Positions 47,484-59,300 of a stretch of 64,000 nucleotides of DNA are shown piece after piece. The notes under the pieces were generated by a model. The model did not search any database. It had not been told where the DNA came from and worked only from the letters and a program-made list of their open reading frames with translations. A program made the translations under genes and the position numbers. The first letter of the stretch is position 1. Each line of letters starts with the position of its first letter. This DNA is from Dimargaris cristalligena (lineage: Eukaryota; Kickxellomycota; Dimargaritomycetes; Dimargaritales; Dimargaritaceae), in assembly GCA_027576995.1 (NCBI GenBank), contig JANBQC010000005.1, positions 62,001 to 126,000 of the forward strand, in the 5' to 3' direction.

Positions 47484-48721
47484 TAGTAGTGAATCACTTA
47501 ATTTATAAATAGATGGCCCCCTTTTGGGTTTTCTTTTGCTTGATTTAATAGTATCGTCCCCCTAATGCTGTGCGTTGAATGTACCGGTGCGGACCTCCCC
47601 TACCTGTAATGGATATGTTTATATAATGATAGAAGCTGGGTACGTGCAGCCATATAGTGAAATAGTTGTCTAGTCGTATAGAATGCTCTACATTACTTGA
47701 GGTGCGTAAGGGCTATTTTGCACTACATTCTACCCGGCATCACTCCGGCACGGCGGTGGGGGTACGTTGGAATTGGTGCGGGGACAGTGATATGGTGCAA
47801 TTCACACTAGTGTTTGTGGAAACTGCCCCGATCAATCTGTTTTACCAGTCCCCCCTCTCTTTTCGTAATATTTATCAATCGTGCCCTGCCTGTCTCGTCA
47901 AACGGTGGATTGGGGGGGGGGGCTATACGCCCTTGACGAAGACTAGTTGGTGCGGCTGGACAAGCCCCCTCCCTCTCTTGGTTCGATTCTAACTGCTGGT
48001 ACCGCCTGTTTAAATGAGACGTGTCATTTCAGAACCGCTGTTCTATAGGCGTGTTGAAGGGATAGCTATCCGAATTGGCCGGGAGGGAGCAGCAGGCCTT
48101 CATAATTGAACCCGTCAAGGCAAATGGGTCGAGCTCAGAGCGATTTGATTGTGAATGTATTTGGAAGGGGCGGCTTAAAAGTGGCGGGTCTGAACTGTTT
48201 ATTGCTCGCTTTGTATGGTAATAACTGCGTCTTCCGGTATAGACTAGTTCCCATTTGGGTGCATTGGAAGACGCCCCCACCCCGGTGAAAGGTTCCAACC
48301 AGACGGAAGGCTTTATTGACGAAGACTGACGCTGCGCTGTTGACAGGGTTCATTAGCAACTGATGAAAGCCTATAGTCTTATAGCCTACCAAACCTATGG
48401 CAACTGGGTATATAGAGGAGGAGAGGCACGCGCCTCGTTGAGGGCAAGTAGGTTGGGTGTGGCCATGACCTAGCTGGCCGTTTGACGCCCCGCCTTTCCC
48501 ATACCAGAGCCCCAAAAGTCGCTGGCAACTGGCGATGGGTATATTAGGCCTGCCCGGCTTCCGAGCCCCCATGGCCCACCCATCCTTCTCAACTCGCTTC
48601 CTTGACACTTTTCTCTAGTAACCCCCCTCCCCATCTGCCTCGTTATTATATTTGCCTCTGGGGTATGCTATAGTAATTTTAACTATCCCACCCCTACCAT
48701 TCCTACTGCCCACCCCTTGGA
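47484..48721. other. spacer between the ROM2-like gene and Dicer
   Basis: No supported gene. A GGTTCGATTCT string near 47980 resembles a tRNA B box, but no cloverleaf forms around it. The last 120 bases are pyrimidine-rich. Confidence 0.55.
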
Positions 48722-51700
48722 ATGGTGTCCAACGACGAAACCCCGGCCGCGGTGAGCGCTGCCCCCGCGTCCTTTAACGCCCGCGAGTACCAAATTGCCT
48801 TGTTCAAGGCCGCCCTCCAGTGCAACACCATTGTGGTTCTCGACACCGGGGCAGGCAAGACGTTTATTGCTACCATGCTAATTCAGCACTTTGCTGCCAC
48901 TGGGGCGGCTGTCCCAATGCCGCCCCCGACGGCCGGGCTCCCCCTTCCCGAACGGCGTTTGAGCGTGTTTCTGGTCAATTTGGTCCCGCTGGTTGTGCAG
49001 CAGTCTCGGGCGATTCAAACCCAGTCCGGACTTCGGGTCAATGCCTTTTGTGGGGACATGGGGGCTGATAATTGGAACGCCAGTCATTGGGACCACTACT
49101 GCCAGCGGAGCGACGTCTTTGTCATGACGGCCCAGGTATTCTTGGACGCCCTCCGCCACGCCTTTCTTCGCCTGGACCAGTTCCACCTGCTGGTCTTTGA
49201 CGAATGCCACCACGCCCGTAAGGCCCACCCGTACAACCGTATCATGGTCGAATTTTATAAACGCGAACCCCCGGCCACCCGGCCCCGCATATTTGGCCTG
49301 ACCGCCTCGCCGCTGTGCCTAAAGGCCAGCATCGAACTGTGCGCCCGAACCCTTGAGGAAAATCTACAGTCCCGGATATTCACCGTTCCCAGCGCCATGC
49401 TGGAGCGGGTCCTTAATAAACCCCGCGAAGCCAAGGTAACCTATGAGGTGGCCATGGCCACCCCTCACCTAGCCAACTGTCTCCACGGCTATCTTAAGGT
49501 GCCCCTTTCGGAGCACCCGGGGTTCAATTCATTAATCACCAATGCCGATGGCCTGTTGGAGGAACTCGGTGTTTGGGGGGCTGATACCTTTTGGCGTACC
49601 CTCGCCCAGTCTACCCCCACCACCGATCCTCAGCAAGGTCGAACTAGTGAGGGCTTCCGACCCCTAAAACCACATTCCCATCTCATTCTGACTGGCCTGA
49701 TTCAGCGCTACGACGCCCAGTCGGCCAGTCGGCCCTACACGGGCCTCCGGCTGACCCCGAAAGCGATGAAGTTAATTGATGTGCTAGCCACCTTCCAACA
49801 TCGGACCGATGTCTTTCGCGGCATTGTGTTTATTCAGCGGCGTTTGACGGCCTACTTCGTCCACCGTTTGATTCGGGACACAGCCCGTCTGGGCTTCCTC
49901 CGGCCGGGTTTGCTGATCGGGCAGTCGGTATCCACCACTAACCAGGGACTAGGGACCCGGTACAAGGCCCAACAGCGCTGTATACAGAGCTTCGGCAGCG
50001 GGGAATTGAACCTGCTGGTCGCTACGGCGGTAGGCGAAGAGGGTTTGGATATCCAGGCTTGTAATGTGGTGATTCGCTTCGATCTTTTCCATACCGTAAT
50101 CGCCTATATCCAATCCCGCGGGCGGGCCCGTCATCCCAAATCGATTTTTATCACCATGGTAGAGCAGGGTAACCCCAGCCACGAGAAAACTATTAAACAA
50201 TTCGAGCGGGCGGAGGAGGAAATGCGGAACTGGTGCCTGCAAGCCTCGGTTGACCAGGCCCGCCTGTCGTCCTCCGCGGCCGAGTCAGAGTTGGCGGAGC
50301 CAACACCGGATGTGGTGCAGGTCTACACCGTGCCAGCTACGGGGGCTCGGGTAACCCTGCATTCGGCCATCTCTCTCATGTATCGGTACTGCTCAGCCTT
50401 GGCCAGTGACCCTTTTCTTGCCGACCTCCAGCCGGTGTTTCATATTACCCCCGTCGCTGGTGGCTTTCAGGCGATGGTTATGCTACCGGCCAACGCCGCC
50501 GTTCAACTGGCCAGTGGGTACCCCATGTCCACTAAAATGGGGGCCAAGCAATCGGCCGCCCTCTCCCTCTGCTCGCAACTCCACCAGTACGAGGCCCTGA
50601 CGGATCAGCTCCTCCCGCCCGCCCGGGTTCGACCGATTCGGTTGCGCAGTTTCTTTCTACCCCGCCGATACCTCGAGGAGGACCCCGAATGGATACGGCA
50701 GGCCGAGCTCGAAAACGAGGAGTTGGCCACGACGTTTCGACAGCGGCACATTTATAAAACCGTGGCTGACTCCGTGTGGGAGCCCGTTGAACCCACTCCG
50801 CCCGAGGAGCACGCCACCGAAGCGACCTGGTTTCCGTGCCTTTTACGTCTAATAATGGCCGACGAGTCCACCGCCCCCAGGTACCGTTCCTGGGTTCTTT
50901 TGACACGGATGGCTCTTCCGGCCTTACCACCCATTCCCCTCGCCCACCCTGACGTTAGCCACGTCGAGTTCGGGGCCTACCGGGGGCCGTTTCGGCTCGA
51001 CTCGTGTGAGCAAGACTTGCTATGCGGCTTTAATCTCCGCCTGTTTTCCGAAATGGCCAACCGGACCTACGAGTGCCTTCCCGATGCCATGACCTATCTC
51101 GTTATGCCGCTCAGGCCCGGCAGCTCGTGGGAGTCCGCCGGGACCCTCACGGATGAAGCGGGCCTCTACAGGGCCATCCACTGGGAGGAAATGGAGGACC
51201 TGCTCTGTTCGGACCGCTTCCCCCTCTTTCGCTCCGACTACACCCGCCGGAACCCGGCCCAGCCCCCGGGATTGGACCTGCTCCTGTGCGATAGAATTCT
51301 ATTCGCAACCAAATACTATCTCCAGGACGTGTGCTGGGACCAGAGCCCCTTGTCGCCAATTCCGCCCGAACTGACCCACCACTTGCCCGACACAACCTTT
51401 GGCAGTTACCTGGAGTACTACCGCCAACGGCACAATATCCCCGACGAGGACCAGGTGTTTGAAGGCATGCCCATGTTACACGTACAGATGGCCTTTGGGC
51501 CCCAAAACTACATCCCCCCTCACCCACCCGAACAGGGCGAGAACGACGTGGAGGACTTTAACCCCGAGGCCGCCCCGCCCCCCGTCAGCTTGGTCGTTGG
51601 TAGGGGCCGGGGGCGCAACAAGACCCATGGTATTGACTATGTAATCCCCCGCTATTGCCTCCGACACCCGCTGTCGGCCAGCACCTACCGGTCGGCGCTG

Positions 51701-53491
51701 GTCCTGCCTACCATTCTCTACAGTATCGAAAAGCTACTACGGGCCTTCCGCCTACGGCACCGCTTCGGCCTCGGGGCCGAGATTACCTACCTGGCCAAGG
51801 TGTTGACTTTACCCACCGCCGACCCGAGCACCCAGGGTAATTACGAACGCCTGGAGTACCTCGGGGATGTGGCCCTCAAACTGCTGGCCTCCCTTACCGT
51901 GTTTGTCCAGCACCCCCGGGCGCACGAGGGCCAACTAACCAATCGCCGCTATATTCTGCTCAACAACAACCGGCTATTTAAGTACGCCCGGACGGCGCGC
52001 CTCGAGCAGTTCGTGACGGACAGCCCACTAGTCACCCGCAGCTGGCGCCCCCCGCGCTTCCTGACCGAGTCCCAGCTCCGGGACGAAGAGAAGTACCTGG
52101 CGCAGCAGGCGGCCAAGGCCCACCGGGTCTACCCTAACAAAACGATGGCCGATTTGATCGAGGCGAGTCTGGCGGCCTGCTACCTCTCCCAGGGGTGGGA
52201 TGCGGTCATTCACTGTGCCCGCCAGTTCCAGATGCCCATGGCCGATATTGAAAAATGGTCCGACTACCCCCTCGTTTACGCCCGGGAGGTGAAGGCCAGT
52301 ATGGCCAAGTCCAGTCATTCGAATCCCCCCGCCTCGGGGACGGCCCCCACTGGCATGGACCAGGCCTGGCTGCTGCCAGGCGCCCCCTTGACGACCGTTG
52401 TGGTGGACTACAACCGAATCGAGGAGGTTCTACAGTATCGGTTCCGTGACCGGTCCCACCTGACCGAGGCCCTCACCCACGCGAGTGCCATTGGGGCCCA
52501 CACCGTGAGCTACGAGCGGCTGGAATTTATCGGTGACGCCCTCCTGGATTTCTTTACTATTCGTTACCTCTACCATCGCTTTCCGCGGGCCACACCGGCC
52601 CTGCTTACTAACATGCGGGTGGCTTCCGTGAACAATAACTTTCTGGCTACCATTTGCCATGGTCTGGGACTTCACCGGTACATCATCCATTTTTCGCCCA
52701 CCCTGGCGGCGGCTATCGAAGACTACTCCCAGCACCGGGAGTCGCTCGCGGACAATCCGGTGGGGAATTCGGACGAAACCGTCGAGACGTGGACCTCGGA
52801 TCAGGGGGCTAACGATGCCGGCACCCCCTCGGGACCCGGCTCGGATGGCAGAGCGCCGCCCGCCGAGGTGCACTCCAACCCCGCCAGACTCTCCCTGTTG
52901 GACTCAGATAAACGGTTCGACTACTGGTTCGACCAGGATGCCCCCAAAGTGTTGGGCGATGAAATGGAAGCCCTCTTCGGAGCCGTATTTGTGGATGCGA
53001 ATATGGATATTCAACCCGCCGAGGCCTTGTACCACCGCTTGATTCGACCCCACCACGACCGGCTCATTTCGCCTAAATTGTGCTATATTCACGCGGTGGG
53101 TAAACTCACTAAGTTTGTAAACCATGCGGGATGCAAGCAGTTTAACCACACTAATTTTATCGATACCACAGCACCCGCGATGACGGAGGACGACAGCTCA
53201 ACCCAACAACATGAGTGTACCCTGCTAGTCCATGGGCAGCGGGTCATGTCGGCCTCGAACTTCACCTTCCGACGAGCTCGCCAGTTGGTGGCCATGCGGT
53301 ATTTGGCCCGGCTCCGTGACGAGCCCGAATTGCTAACCCGGTACTGTGATTGTGAAACGCATCCCTCCGATTTCCCTGAAGGAACCCCGGGAGATGAGAG
53401 CACCCGCCCGACTGATTGCCCCGATGGAGGGGAGCCGGACAACACGAAACCCCCCCAAGACAGTGGTGGGCCCATGGAGGTGGACGGATAA
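48722..53491 (+). CDS. Dicer-like ribonuclease III
   Basis: Cuts long double-stranded RNA into small interfering RNAs. One uninterrupted frame of 1589 residues shows the full Dicer order. DExD/H helicase: DTGAGKT 41-47, DECHH 160-164, FGLTASP, then the C-terminal helicase lobe ending in QSRGRARHP. Next come a Dicer dimerisation (DUF283) domain, a platform/PAZ-like region whose end is visible as TFGSYLEYYRQRHNI, RNase IIIa and IIIb, and a short C-terminal dsRNA-binding-like segment (FTFRRARQLVAMRYLARL). All metal-binding acidic residues of both RNase III domains are kept: IIIa has Glu1042, Glu1045, Asp1049 with Asp1144 and Glu1147; IIIb has Glu1265, Glu1268, Asp1272 with Asp1413 and Glu1416. 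The start has G at -3 and G at +4. The absence of introns is notable next to its intron-bearing neighbours. No Argonaute or RdRP lies in the window. Confidence 0.95.
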   Translation: MVSNDETPAAVSAAPASFNAREYQIALFKAALQCNTIVVLDTGAGKTFIATMLIQHFAATGAAVPMPPPTAGLPLPERRLSVFLVNLVPLVVQQSRAIQTQSGLRVNAFCGDMGADNWNASHWDHYCQRSDVFVMTAQVFLDALRHAFLRLDQFHLLVFDECHHARKAHPYNRIMVEFYKREPPATRPRIFGLTASPLCLKASIELCARTLEENLQSRIFTVPSAMLERVLNKPREAKVTYEVAMATPHLANCLHGYLKVPLSEHPGFNSLITNADGLLEELGVWGADTFWRTLAQSTPTTDPQQGRTSEGFRPLKPHSHLILTGLIQRYDAQSASRPYTGLRLTPKAMKLIDVLATFQHRTDVFRGIVFIQRRLTAYFVHRLIRDTARLGFLRPGLLIGQSVSTTNQGLGTRYKAQQRCIQSFGSGELNLLVATAVGEEGLDIQACNVVIRFDLFHTVIAYIQSRGRARHPKSIFITMVEQGNPSHEKTIKQFERAEEEMRNWCLQASVDQARLSSSAAESELAEPTPDVVQVYTVPATGARVTLHSAISLMYRYCSALASDPFLADLQPVFHITPVAGGFQAMVMLPANAAVQLASGYPMSTKMGAKQSAALSLCSQLHQYEALTDQLLPPARVRPIRLRSFFLPRRYLEEDPEWIRQAELENEELATTFRQRHIYKTVADSVWEPVEPTPPEEHATEATWFPCLLRLIMADESTAPRYRSWVLLTRMALPALPPIPLAHPDVSHVEFGAYRGPFRLDSCEQDLLCGFNLRLFSEMANRTYECLPDAMTYLVMPLRPGSSWESAGTLTDEAGLYRAIHWEEMEDLLCSDRFPLFRSDYTRRNPAQPPGLDLLLCDRILFATKYYLQDVCWDQSPLSPIPPELTHHLPDTTFGSYLEYYRQRHNIPDEDQVFEGMPMLHVQMAFGPQNYIPPHPPEQGENDVEDFNPEAAPPPVSLVVGRGRGRNKTHGIDYVIPRYCLRHPLSASTYRSALVLPTILYSIEKLLRAFRLRHRFGLGAEITYLAKVLTLPTADPSTQGNYERLEYLGDVALKLLASLTVFVQHPRAHEGQLTNRRYILLNNNRLFKYARTARLEQFVTDSPLVTRSWRPPRFLTESQLRDEEKYLAQQAAKAHRVYPNKTMADLIEASLAACYLSQGWDAVIHCARQFQMPMADIEKWSDYPLVYAREVKASMAKSSHSNPPASGTAPTGMDQAWLLPGAPLTTVVVDYNRIEEVLQYRFRDRSHLTEALTHASAIGAHTVSYERLEFIGDALLDFFTIRYLYHRFPRATPALLTNMRVASVNNNFLATICHGLGLHRYIIHFSPTLAAAIEDYSQHRESLADNPVGNSDETVETWTSDQGANDAGTPSGPGSDGRAPPAEVHSNPARLSLLDSDKRFDYWFDQDAPKVLGDEMEALFGAVFVDANMDIQPAEALYHRLIRPHHDRLISPKLCYIHAVGKLTKFVNHAGCKQFNHTNFIDTTAPAMTEDDSSTQQHECTLLVHGQRVMSASNFTFRRARQLVAMRYLARLRDEPELLTRYCDCETHPSDFPEGTPGDESTRPTDCPDGGEPDNTKPPQDSGGPMEVDG

Positions 53492-53689
53492 TCTTGAATG
53501 GGCCCAATTAAAGCGGTGCTGCCAAACGCACCCCGTACTATCTGATATACAGAGTTTAACATAAAGTTAGTGTACATTATTGCGGAATCAGGACGGACTT
53601 GGGCGGGGGGGAGGTTGCATGCGCCGGGCGAATATAATAATAGCGGACCTACCTAGAATTAGGCACTAAGGATGAGGTTAGCGACTGGC

Positions 53690-54115
53690 TAAAGGGGTAT
53701 ATAGTGTCTGGCCCAAGGCTGTCTTGGATTGGCCGCCGAAACACGAAGGGAAAGGCGGCCGAGGTTGATCCCGCCGGACCCACTGAAAGGGCAAATCGAG
53801 GCGTGGTTAACAAAGAAGTTACGGTTTTGGCAGGTTGGGTCGATTTTCTCGAGTATCCGCCAGGTGCAGTCCAGCGGTAGCCGGGGTAGTTTTGGGGTTA
53901 GTTGAGGGAGCGGCGAAGGCGCGTGGGAGACCAGGACGGCTATAAATGGCACTCGGATGATCACGCCTTTCCCAGATTCCGCTTCCGTGGTTTCCATCGA
54001 AACGGGTAACGATGGAGCCAACAGCATGTGTAGTGAAGGCCACCAGTTTTCTAGTATCCGTGCGATTACGGCCAAGTCCCGGGATTCTTGATCCAGGTAA
54101 ATTAAAAGGGGGTTA
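53690..54115 (-). pseudogene. possible F-box gene relic
   Basis: On the - strand one frame reads LPRLPLDCTWRILEKIDPTC and then VNHASICPF, which resembles the start of a fungal F-box (LPL-C-xx-IL-x-LDP ... SxVCRxW). The expected tryptophan (FQW) and the usual continuation (SAAFPFVFRRPIQDSLG) are then found in the other two frames, one after the other. This pattern would fit an F-box gene broken by small frameshifts near 53775-53800. The open stretch upstream (to about 54115) has no recognisable start codon: the frame reaches an ATG only inside. It could equally be a chance resemblance; I give it low confidence. Confidence 0.3.
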
Positions 54116-56253
54116 AGGTGAACCCACCGGCACCTGTTTTCAGCTACCGACAGTGGCAATCGACACCTGTAGTACTTGGGGACCTACATGGCGACGCATG
54201 CCACGAAAGGGTGGCAATAGGCTTGATGACCCTTTCAAGATTGGTTAAAAGTAACCGAAACATTACTGTGGGTGGTTCGCAATGGGGGGGACATATTCGA
54301 CGTCATGGTGCAGTAGAAATCCAAGCCTTGCTGCACTCGGTGGGACCCTTACCGGTCTTAGGAGGGAAGCACTGGAAGGGGCGGGACCCGACACCCGCGG
54401 TAAAACTATAATCAGAACCCGTATGGACAATGTGCCAAGTGTATACGAAGTGCCGAAAACACGGCTATTGGCGATGTCTGGGGTTCGGGTAGCTGGGGGG
54501 GGTGGAATGCTGGGTGTGCTGAATATCGGGAAAGGTTGCAGCTGGTGTCGGCTGTCTGGCCAATTTTACTGAACCCGTTGGATCGTGTCGCCGCCCGCAC
54601 TAGGCCTGGACAACCGATGGGGGGATTTGGGCAGCAATCTTGGACATTATTTCCTTCAGGTTAGAATGATAAGCAGACCATACGGCAAGCCCACTTGGTG
54701 CATGCTGGTTAGGAGGGCCCTGTGTCACATTTGACCGGGGAATATTCCCAGACCGGAAACAGTTAAGCTTTTACCTGCACGGCCTGAGGTGAAACATATG
54801 GGGAAAGGGCAGCTCGACTGTATAAGATTTGGGATGAAATGAAAACGGGAAGATGGTTGCGGGGGGCCTTTTTATCCAGTACGACCCGCCTCCAGAGTAA
54901 CCAGGCCTTTTGGAGACACGGTCGGGGACTTTACCTACCCTCATTTTAAGGGCGCAGTCCAAGGTTTCCCCACCACGAGAATAACGGGGTCCAAGAGCTC
55001 CTCAGTAATGGAGGGAATGGTCTGGGGCTAACCCTCACTCAAAGGTCTGTTCCGATCGACCTTCTGATAAGTCAGCCTGAGGAGATTGGCCTAGGGTATT
55101 TGAAGGGAAATTACGGAGAACCCAGTGTCGATCAACGAACGGGTGGAACGGGCAACAAAAGGGGGCTGCTGGCTGAGCGGCAATCAACACCCCCCCCCAT
55201 GTCACTGCTACTGGGGGGGATAGTCCCCAATTGCATGAGGCTCGCTAAGGCCACATCTAATACTGCTGTTCGGTTAGCCAACTGAATTGCCATGAGGCTG
55301 GTAGAGGAAGGGATTTTACTAACCCTCCCCCCGCCCTTGGCCGCCTAATTGAGCCAGTTGGTAAAGTAGGATTCAGGCCCATCTATTCATTGAATTCAAA
55401 GGTGGAATTATTGGTCAATATCAGAAAAAACGATGTCACCGACAGACTGGTTTATATGGCATTAGGCGGGAAAGATTGTTATTATTGAATCAAACACTGG
55501 GTAGGACAGGCCCAAAGGCGGTGCAGCGTTGGAGTCGGAGCACACCAGTGAGCACCCCGGGCAGCGTGCCACAAGCCGTTTCATTGGCGTGGCGATTGGC
55601 TAATCATCGGCCAGCCCCCCGATTCCGGCCCATCACACCCCTCTTCTTTGGATGGACGAGGAGGGGAATAGCAGCCGGTTTAATCATTATAATACAGCAG
55701 CATCATCCCCTATAATCCCCATGGGCCACAGCTGGCAAAACCCCCGGCATGTTTCAGGGGTTTGCCGTCCCTGTTTTTCATGTTGGGACCTCCTCCTTTG
55801 TGAAAAGCGCCCTCTTTTCGGCGGTCGGGATACCCATTAATCTTTGGCCCTCACGCCGAAAGGTGCTGGCCGCTGCGTGCTCCGTAAATCACAATCCCAT
55901 TGGCTACTGGTCCAGGTGGCTCTCCCTACATTTGGCGGTTATAAGTCTAGGTGGCAAGGGCGGTTTTTTTCCTAGCCCATATCCCGTCTTCGGTTCGGAA
56001 TGGTTTGGCCAGAGTGTACTATCGCCTAAATCAGTCACCCCGTTTGGTCTACCCCGAGTTCCTCGGCTGCAGACCTAACTCGACGAGGGTTCGGCAGATA
56101 TTTTTATATAGATGCATATCACACCATAAATATATATCCATGTTTTTATATGTATATATATATACCCCATTCCCCCTCCCTCCCAGAGTGTTTGCCGACT
56201 CGTATCGATTTTGCCGGTTTCGCCTGCCATTACCCCTGGCCACTGTGCCGCTC

Positions 56254-56260
56254 TATATAA
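56254..56260 (+). promoter_or_regulatory. TATA-like box of the P-type ATPase gene
   Basis: TATATAA, 104 bases upstream of the ATG at 56364, with a CCCC- and T-rich leader in between. Assigned by sequence and position. Confidence 0.4.
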
Positions 56261-56363
56261 TATGCTTTGGCCCAACCCTTTAACTCTCTCATACCCCCCA
56301 TTCACCAATATCCTGCCCCTCTAATTTAATTACCAGGACTTTTCCCCCACGTCGTCCCGCGCC

Positions 56364-59300
56364 ATGAAAATTATCCCCGCCACGCCCACTGAATACGAGT
56401 CGGAGACTCAGTTCTCCGACCCTGGGGACAGCCCCCACTCGCCCGCTCCGGGAACCGCGGTTGCTGAAACCATACCCGTGGAGCTAGTGCGCACTCTCAC
56501 CATCGAGTACCGCACCCTATCGGTCCAGCTCCAAGAGGGCATCAACTTGGACAATCCCCAGGCGCCCCTCATTAATTTCCACAAGATCGACCTCCCCGAA
56601 TTGGCCAATTTACTCTGCACCTCCGTGGACCGGGGGCTGGAGACCGAGGTAGCCCACAAGCGCCTGGACCGCGACGGCCAGAACCTCATTACCCCGCCCA
56701 AGTCCAACTACGCCCTCAAATTGGCCGGCTACTGCGTCGGCGGCTTCGGTATTCTGCTCTGGGTGGGCTGTATTATCTGCATCATTGCCTGGCGTCCCCT
56801 AGGGGACCCCCCGGACCCGACCAACCTCGGCTTGGGCGTGCTCCTTTTCATTGTCATGTTGCTCCAGACGGCCTTCAATGCCCACCAGGACTGGACCTCC
56901 GCCCGCGTAATGAAATCCATCAACAATATGCTCCCCGCCAACTGCGAGGTCCTGCGCGACGGTCTGCTCCAGACCATCCCAACCTGCGACTTGGTGGTGG
57001 GCGACCGTATCCAGATGAACTATGGCAACAAAGTCCCCGCGGATTTGCGGATCATGGAGTGTTTCGACCTCAAGTTTGACCGCTCGGTGCTCACTGGCGA
57101 AAACGACCATATCCCGGCCGCCGTCGATGCCACCAATGATAATTACCTGGAGACCCGTAACATTGCCCTCATGGGCACGCTAATCACCAACGGCAACGGC
57201 GTCGGCCTGGTCGTCGCCACCGGTGATGGTACCATCATGGGCAAGATTAGCAAGCTCACCACCCAAGCCACCAAAGTCAAGTCGACCCTTCAGGTGGAGA
57301 TTCAGCGCTTCGTGGCCCTCATTGCCGGCCTAGCCTTCACCACCGCTGCTGCCCTACTCATTGTATGGGGCACCTGGCTCCGCACCACCTACCCCACCTT
57401 CATTAGCACGTCCGCCGCCCTCATTAATACCATCGCCGTGCTGGTGGCCTATGTCCCCGTGGGGCTGCCCATTGCCGTGACCTTGGCCCTCACCCTGGTG
57501 GCCCGTAAAATGGCCCAGCAGAAGGTACTGGTCAAGGACCTCATGACCGTGGAAACCCTGGGCTCCGTCAATGTCATCGCGTCCGACAAGACGGGCACTC
57601 TGACCCAGAATCGCATGTTTGTGAATGACGCGTGCGCCGGGTCCCGCGTCTGGTCCGCTGCCGACGACCGCCGCTGGTTCCCCGAGGCCACCCCCAGTTT
57701 CGCCCAGCTCGTGGCCGCCGCCCGGCTTTGCAACGGCGCCCTATTCGACCCCCAGACCCTCCATTTGCCCATCTCTGAGCGCACCATTGCCGGGGACCCC
57801 ACCGACAGCGCCATGCTGCGGTTTAGTGCCAGCTTCACCCTCAGCGAGCCCCGCATCCATGAGGCGTTCCATCAACTGCGTAAGATCCCCTTTAATTCCA
57901 AAAACAAGTGGATGATGACCGTGGTCCAGCCCCAGAACAGCCAGTTGAAGTCCAGCCCCGTTCCTTCGGACCGCTCTCTTCCCCTGACCACAGTCCTCCC
58001 CGACGAGGACGGGAAATCCTCCCGCTCCATACCGTTTGATTCCCCGCTGGCCGAGTCCTTTGTTGAGGCTGACATATTTGGGACCAGCGGGCCGGTCCTG
58101 TTGATCAAAGGGGCCCCCGATATCCTGATTCCCAAGACCAAGTGGTACCTCAACGACAACGGATCCCTGCGGCCCTTTGACGACCAATTGCGGAGGTCCA
58201 TTTGCCAACAGCAGGAAACCTGGAGCTCGAGCGGCCAGCGGGTGCTTATGCTGTGTAAGCGTCAGCTCCGCTCGGTGGATGAGCTGCCCACCGACTCGGA
58301 TGATTTGGATGCCCTGGCCGGCCTGGCCCACTCCCTGTGTGTCATTGGCCTGGTCGGGATCATGGACCCCCCACGCCCCGAGATTCGGTCCGTCGTGGAG
58401 ACCTGCCACCGCGCGGGGATGCGGGTTCTGATGGTTACCGGGGATTTTGCCCTGACGGCGGCGGCCATTGCCAAGCAGGTGGGTATCTTCACCAACTCCC
58501 GTATTGACACGGTGGCGGATTTGCGGGCCCTGACCGTATCCACCCGCGACTCGACCGATGGGTCGGAAACCCGGGAAGAAAAGCCGGGCGACGAAGATGA
58601 CGCTCCCCACCAGGACTGCCCCGAGTATCTGCCCTTGAATGTGGCTGTCCTGCACAAGCACGACCAGTCCAAGCCCGACCGCCACCGGGACGACTCCCCA
58701 TCCCCGGCTTATAAGGGACCGGACAACCTGTGCCAATTCAGCGGGTCCCTTTTGCTTTCGGGATCAGAGCTATCCGGCCTGACCAACGACCAGTGGACCC
58801 AAGTGACCCAGTACCGGGAAATCGTGTTTGCTCGCACGACCCCCGAGCAAAAACTCCAGATTGTGCAAAAGTTCCAGGCCAACGGCGCCATCGTGGCGGT
58901 TACGGGGGACGGGGTGAACGACGCGCCCGCCCTCAAGAACGCCAACATTGGGATTGCCATGGGAGGGGGCAGTGATGTGGCCATGGAGGCCGCCCATATG
59001 GTTTTGCTCGACAACAATTTCTCCTCCATTCTGGTGGCCATTGAAAACGGCCGACTGGTCTTTGATAACCTTAAAAAATGCATCCTCTATCTGCTGCCGG
59101 CCGGTAGTTTCGCTGAACTTATTCCGATCCTGGTCAATGTGTTCCTGGGGGTACCCCTGCCACTCAGTGCCTTTTTGATGATTTGCATTTGTGTGCTGAC
59201 TGATCTACCGCCGTCCATTTCCCTCATGTACGAAGGGCCCGAGCGCGACCTCCTGACCCGTGCACCCCGGGTGCCCAACCGCGACCGTCTGGTCAATGCT

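Larger units (their letters stand above)
53492..56363. other. long spacer between Dicer and the P-type ATPase
   Basis: Apart from a possible F-box relic on the - strand (53690-54115), I see no gene. The rest consists of short frames of mixed composition. Near 56095-56165 there is a TA-rich stretch, and TATATAA at 56254-56260 is a candidate TATA box for the ATPase gene, 104 bases before its ATG. Confidence 0.5.

Noticed and set aside
47940..47995. GGTTCGATTCT with TAGTTGGTGCGGCTGG upstream, tRNA-like A and B boxes
   Set aside because: The T arm does not pair, the distance leaves no anticodon stem, and no acceptor stem can be drawn.
57741..58736. 331-codon open frame on the - strand inside the P-type ATPase gene
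   Set aside because: It is a mirror of the GC-rich ATPase codons: Gly/Val/Gln-rich without domains, and the + strand frame carries every P-type motif.
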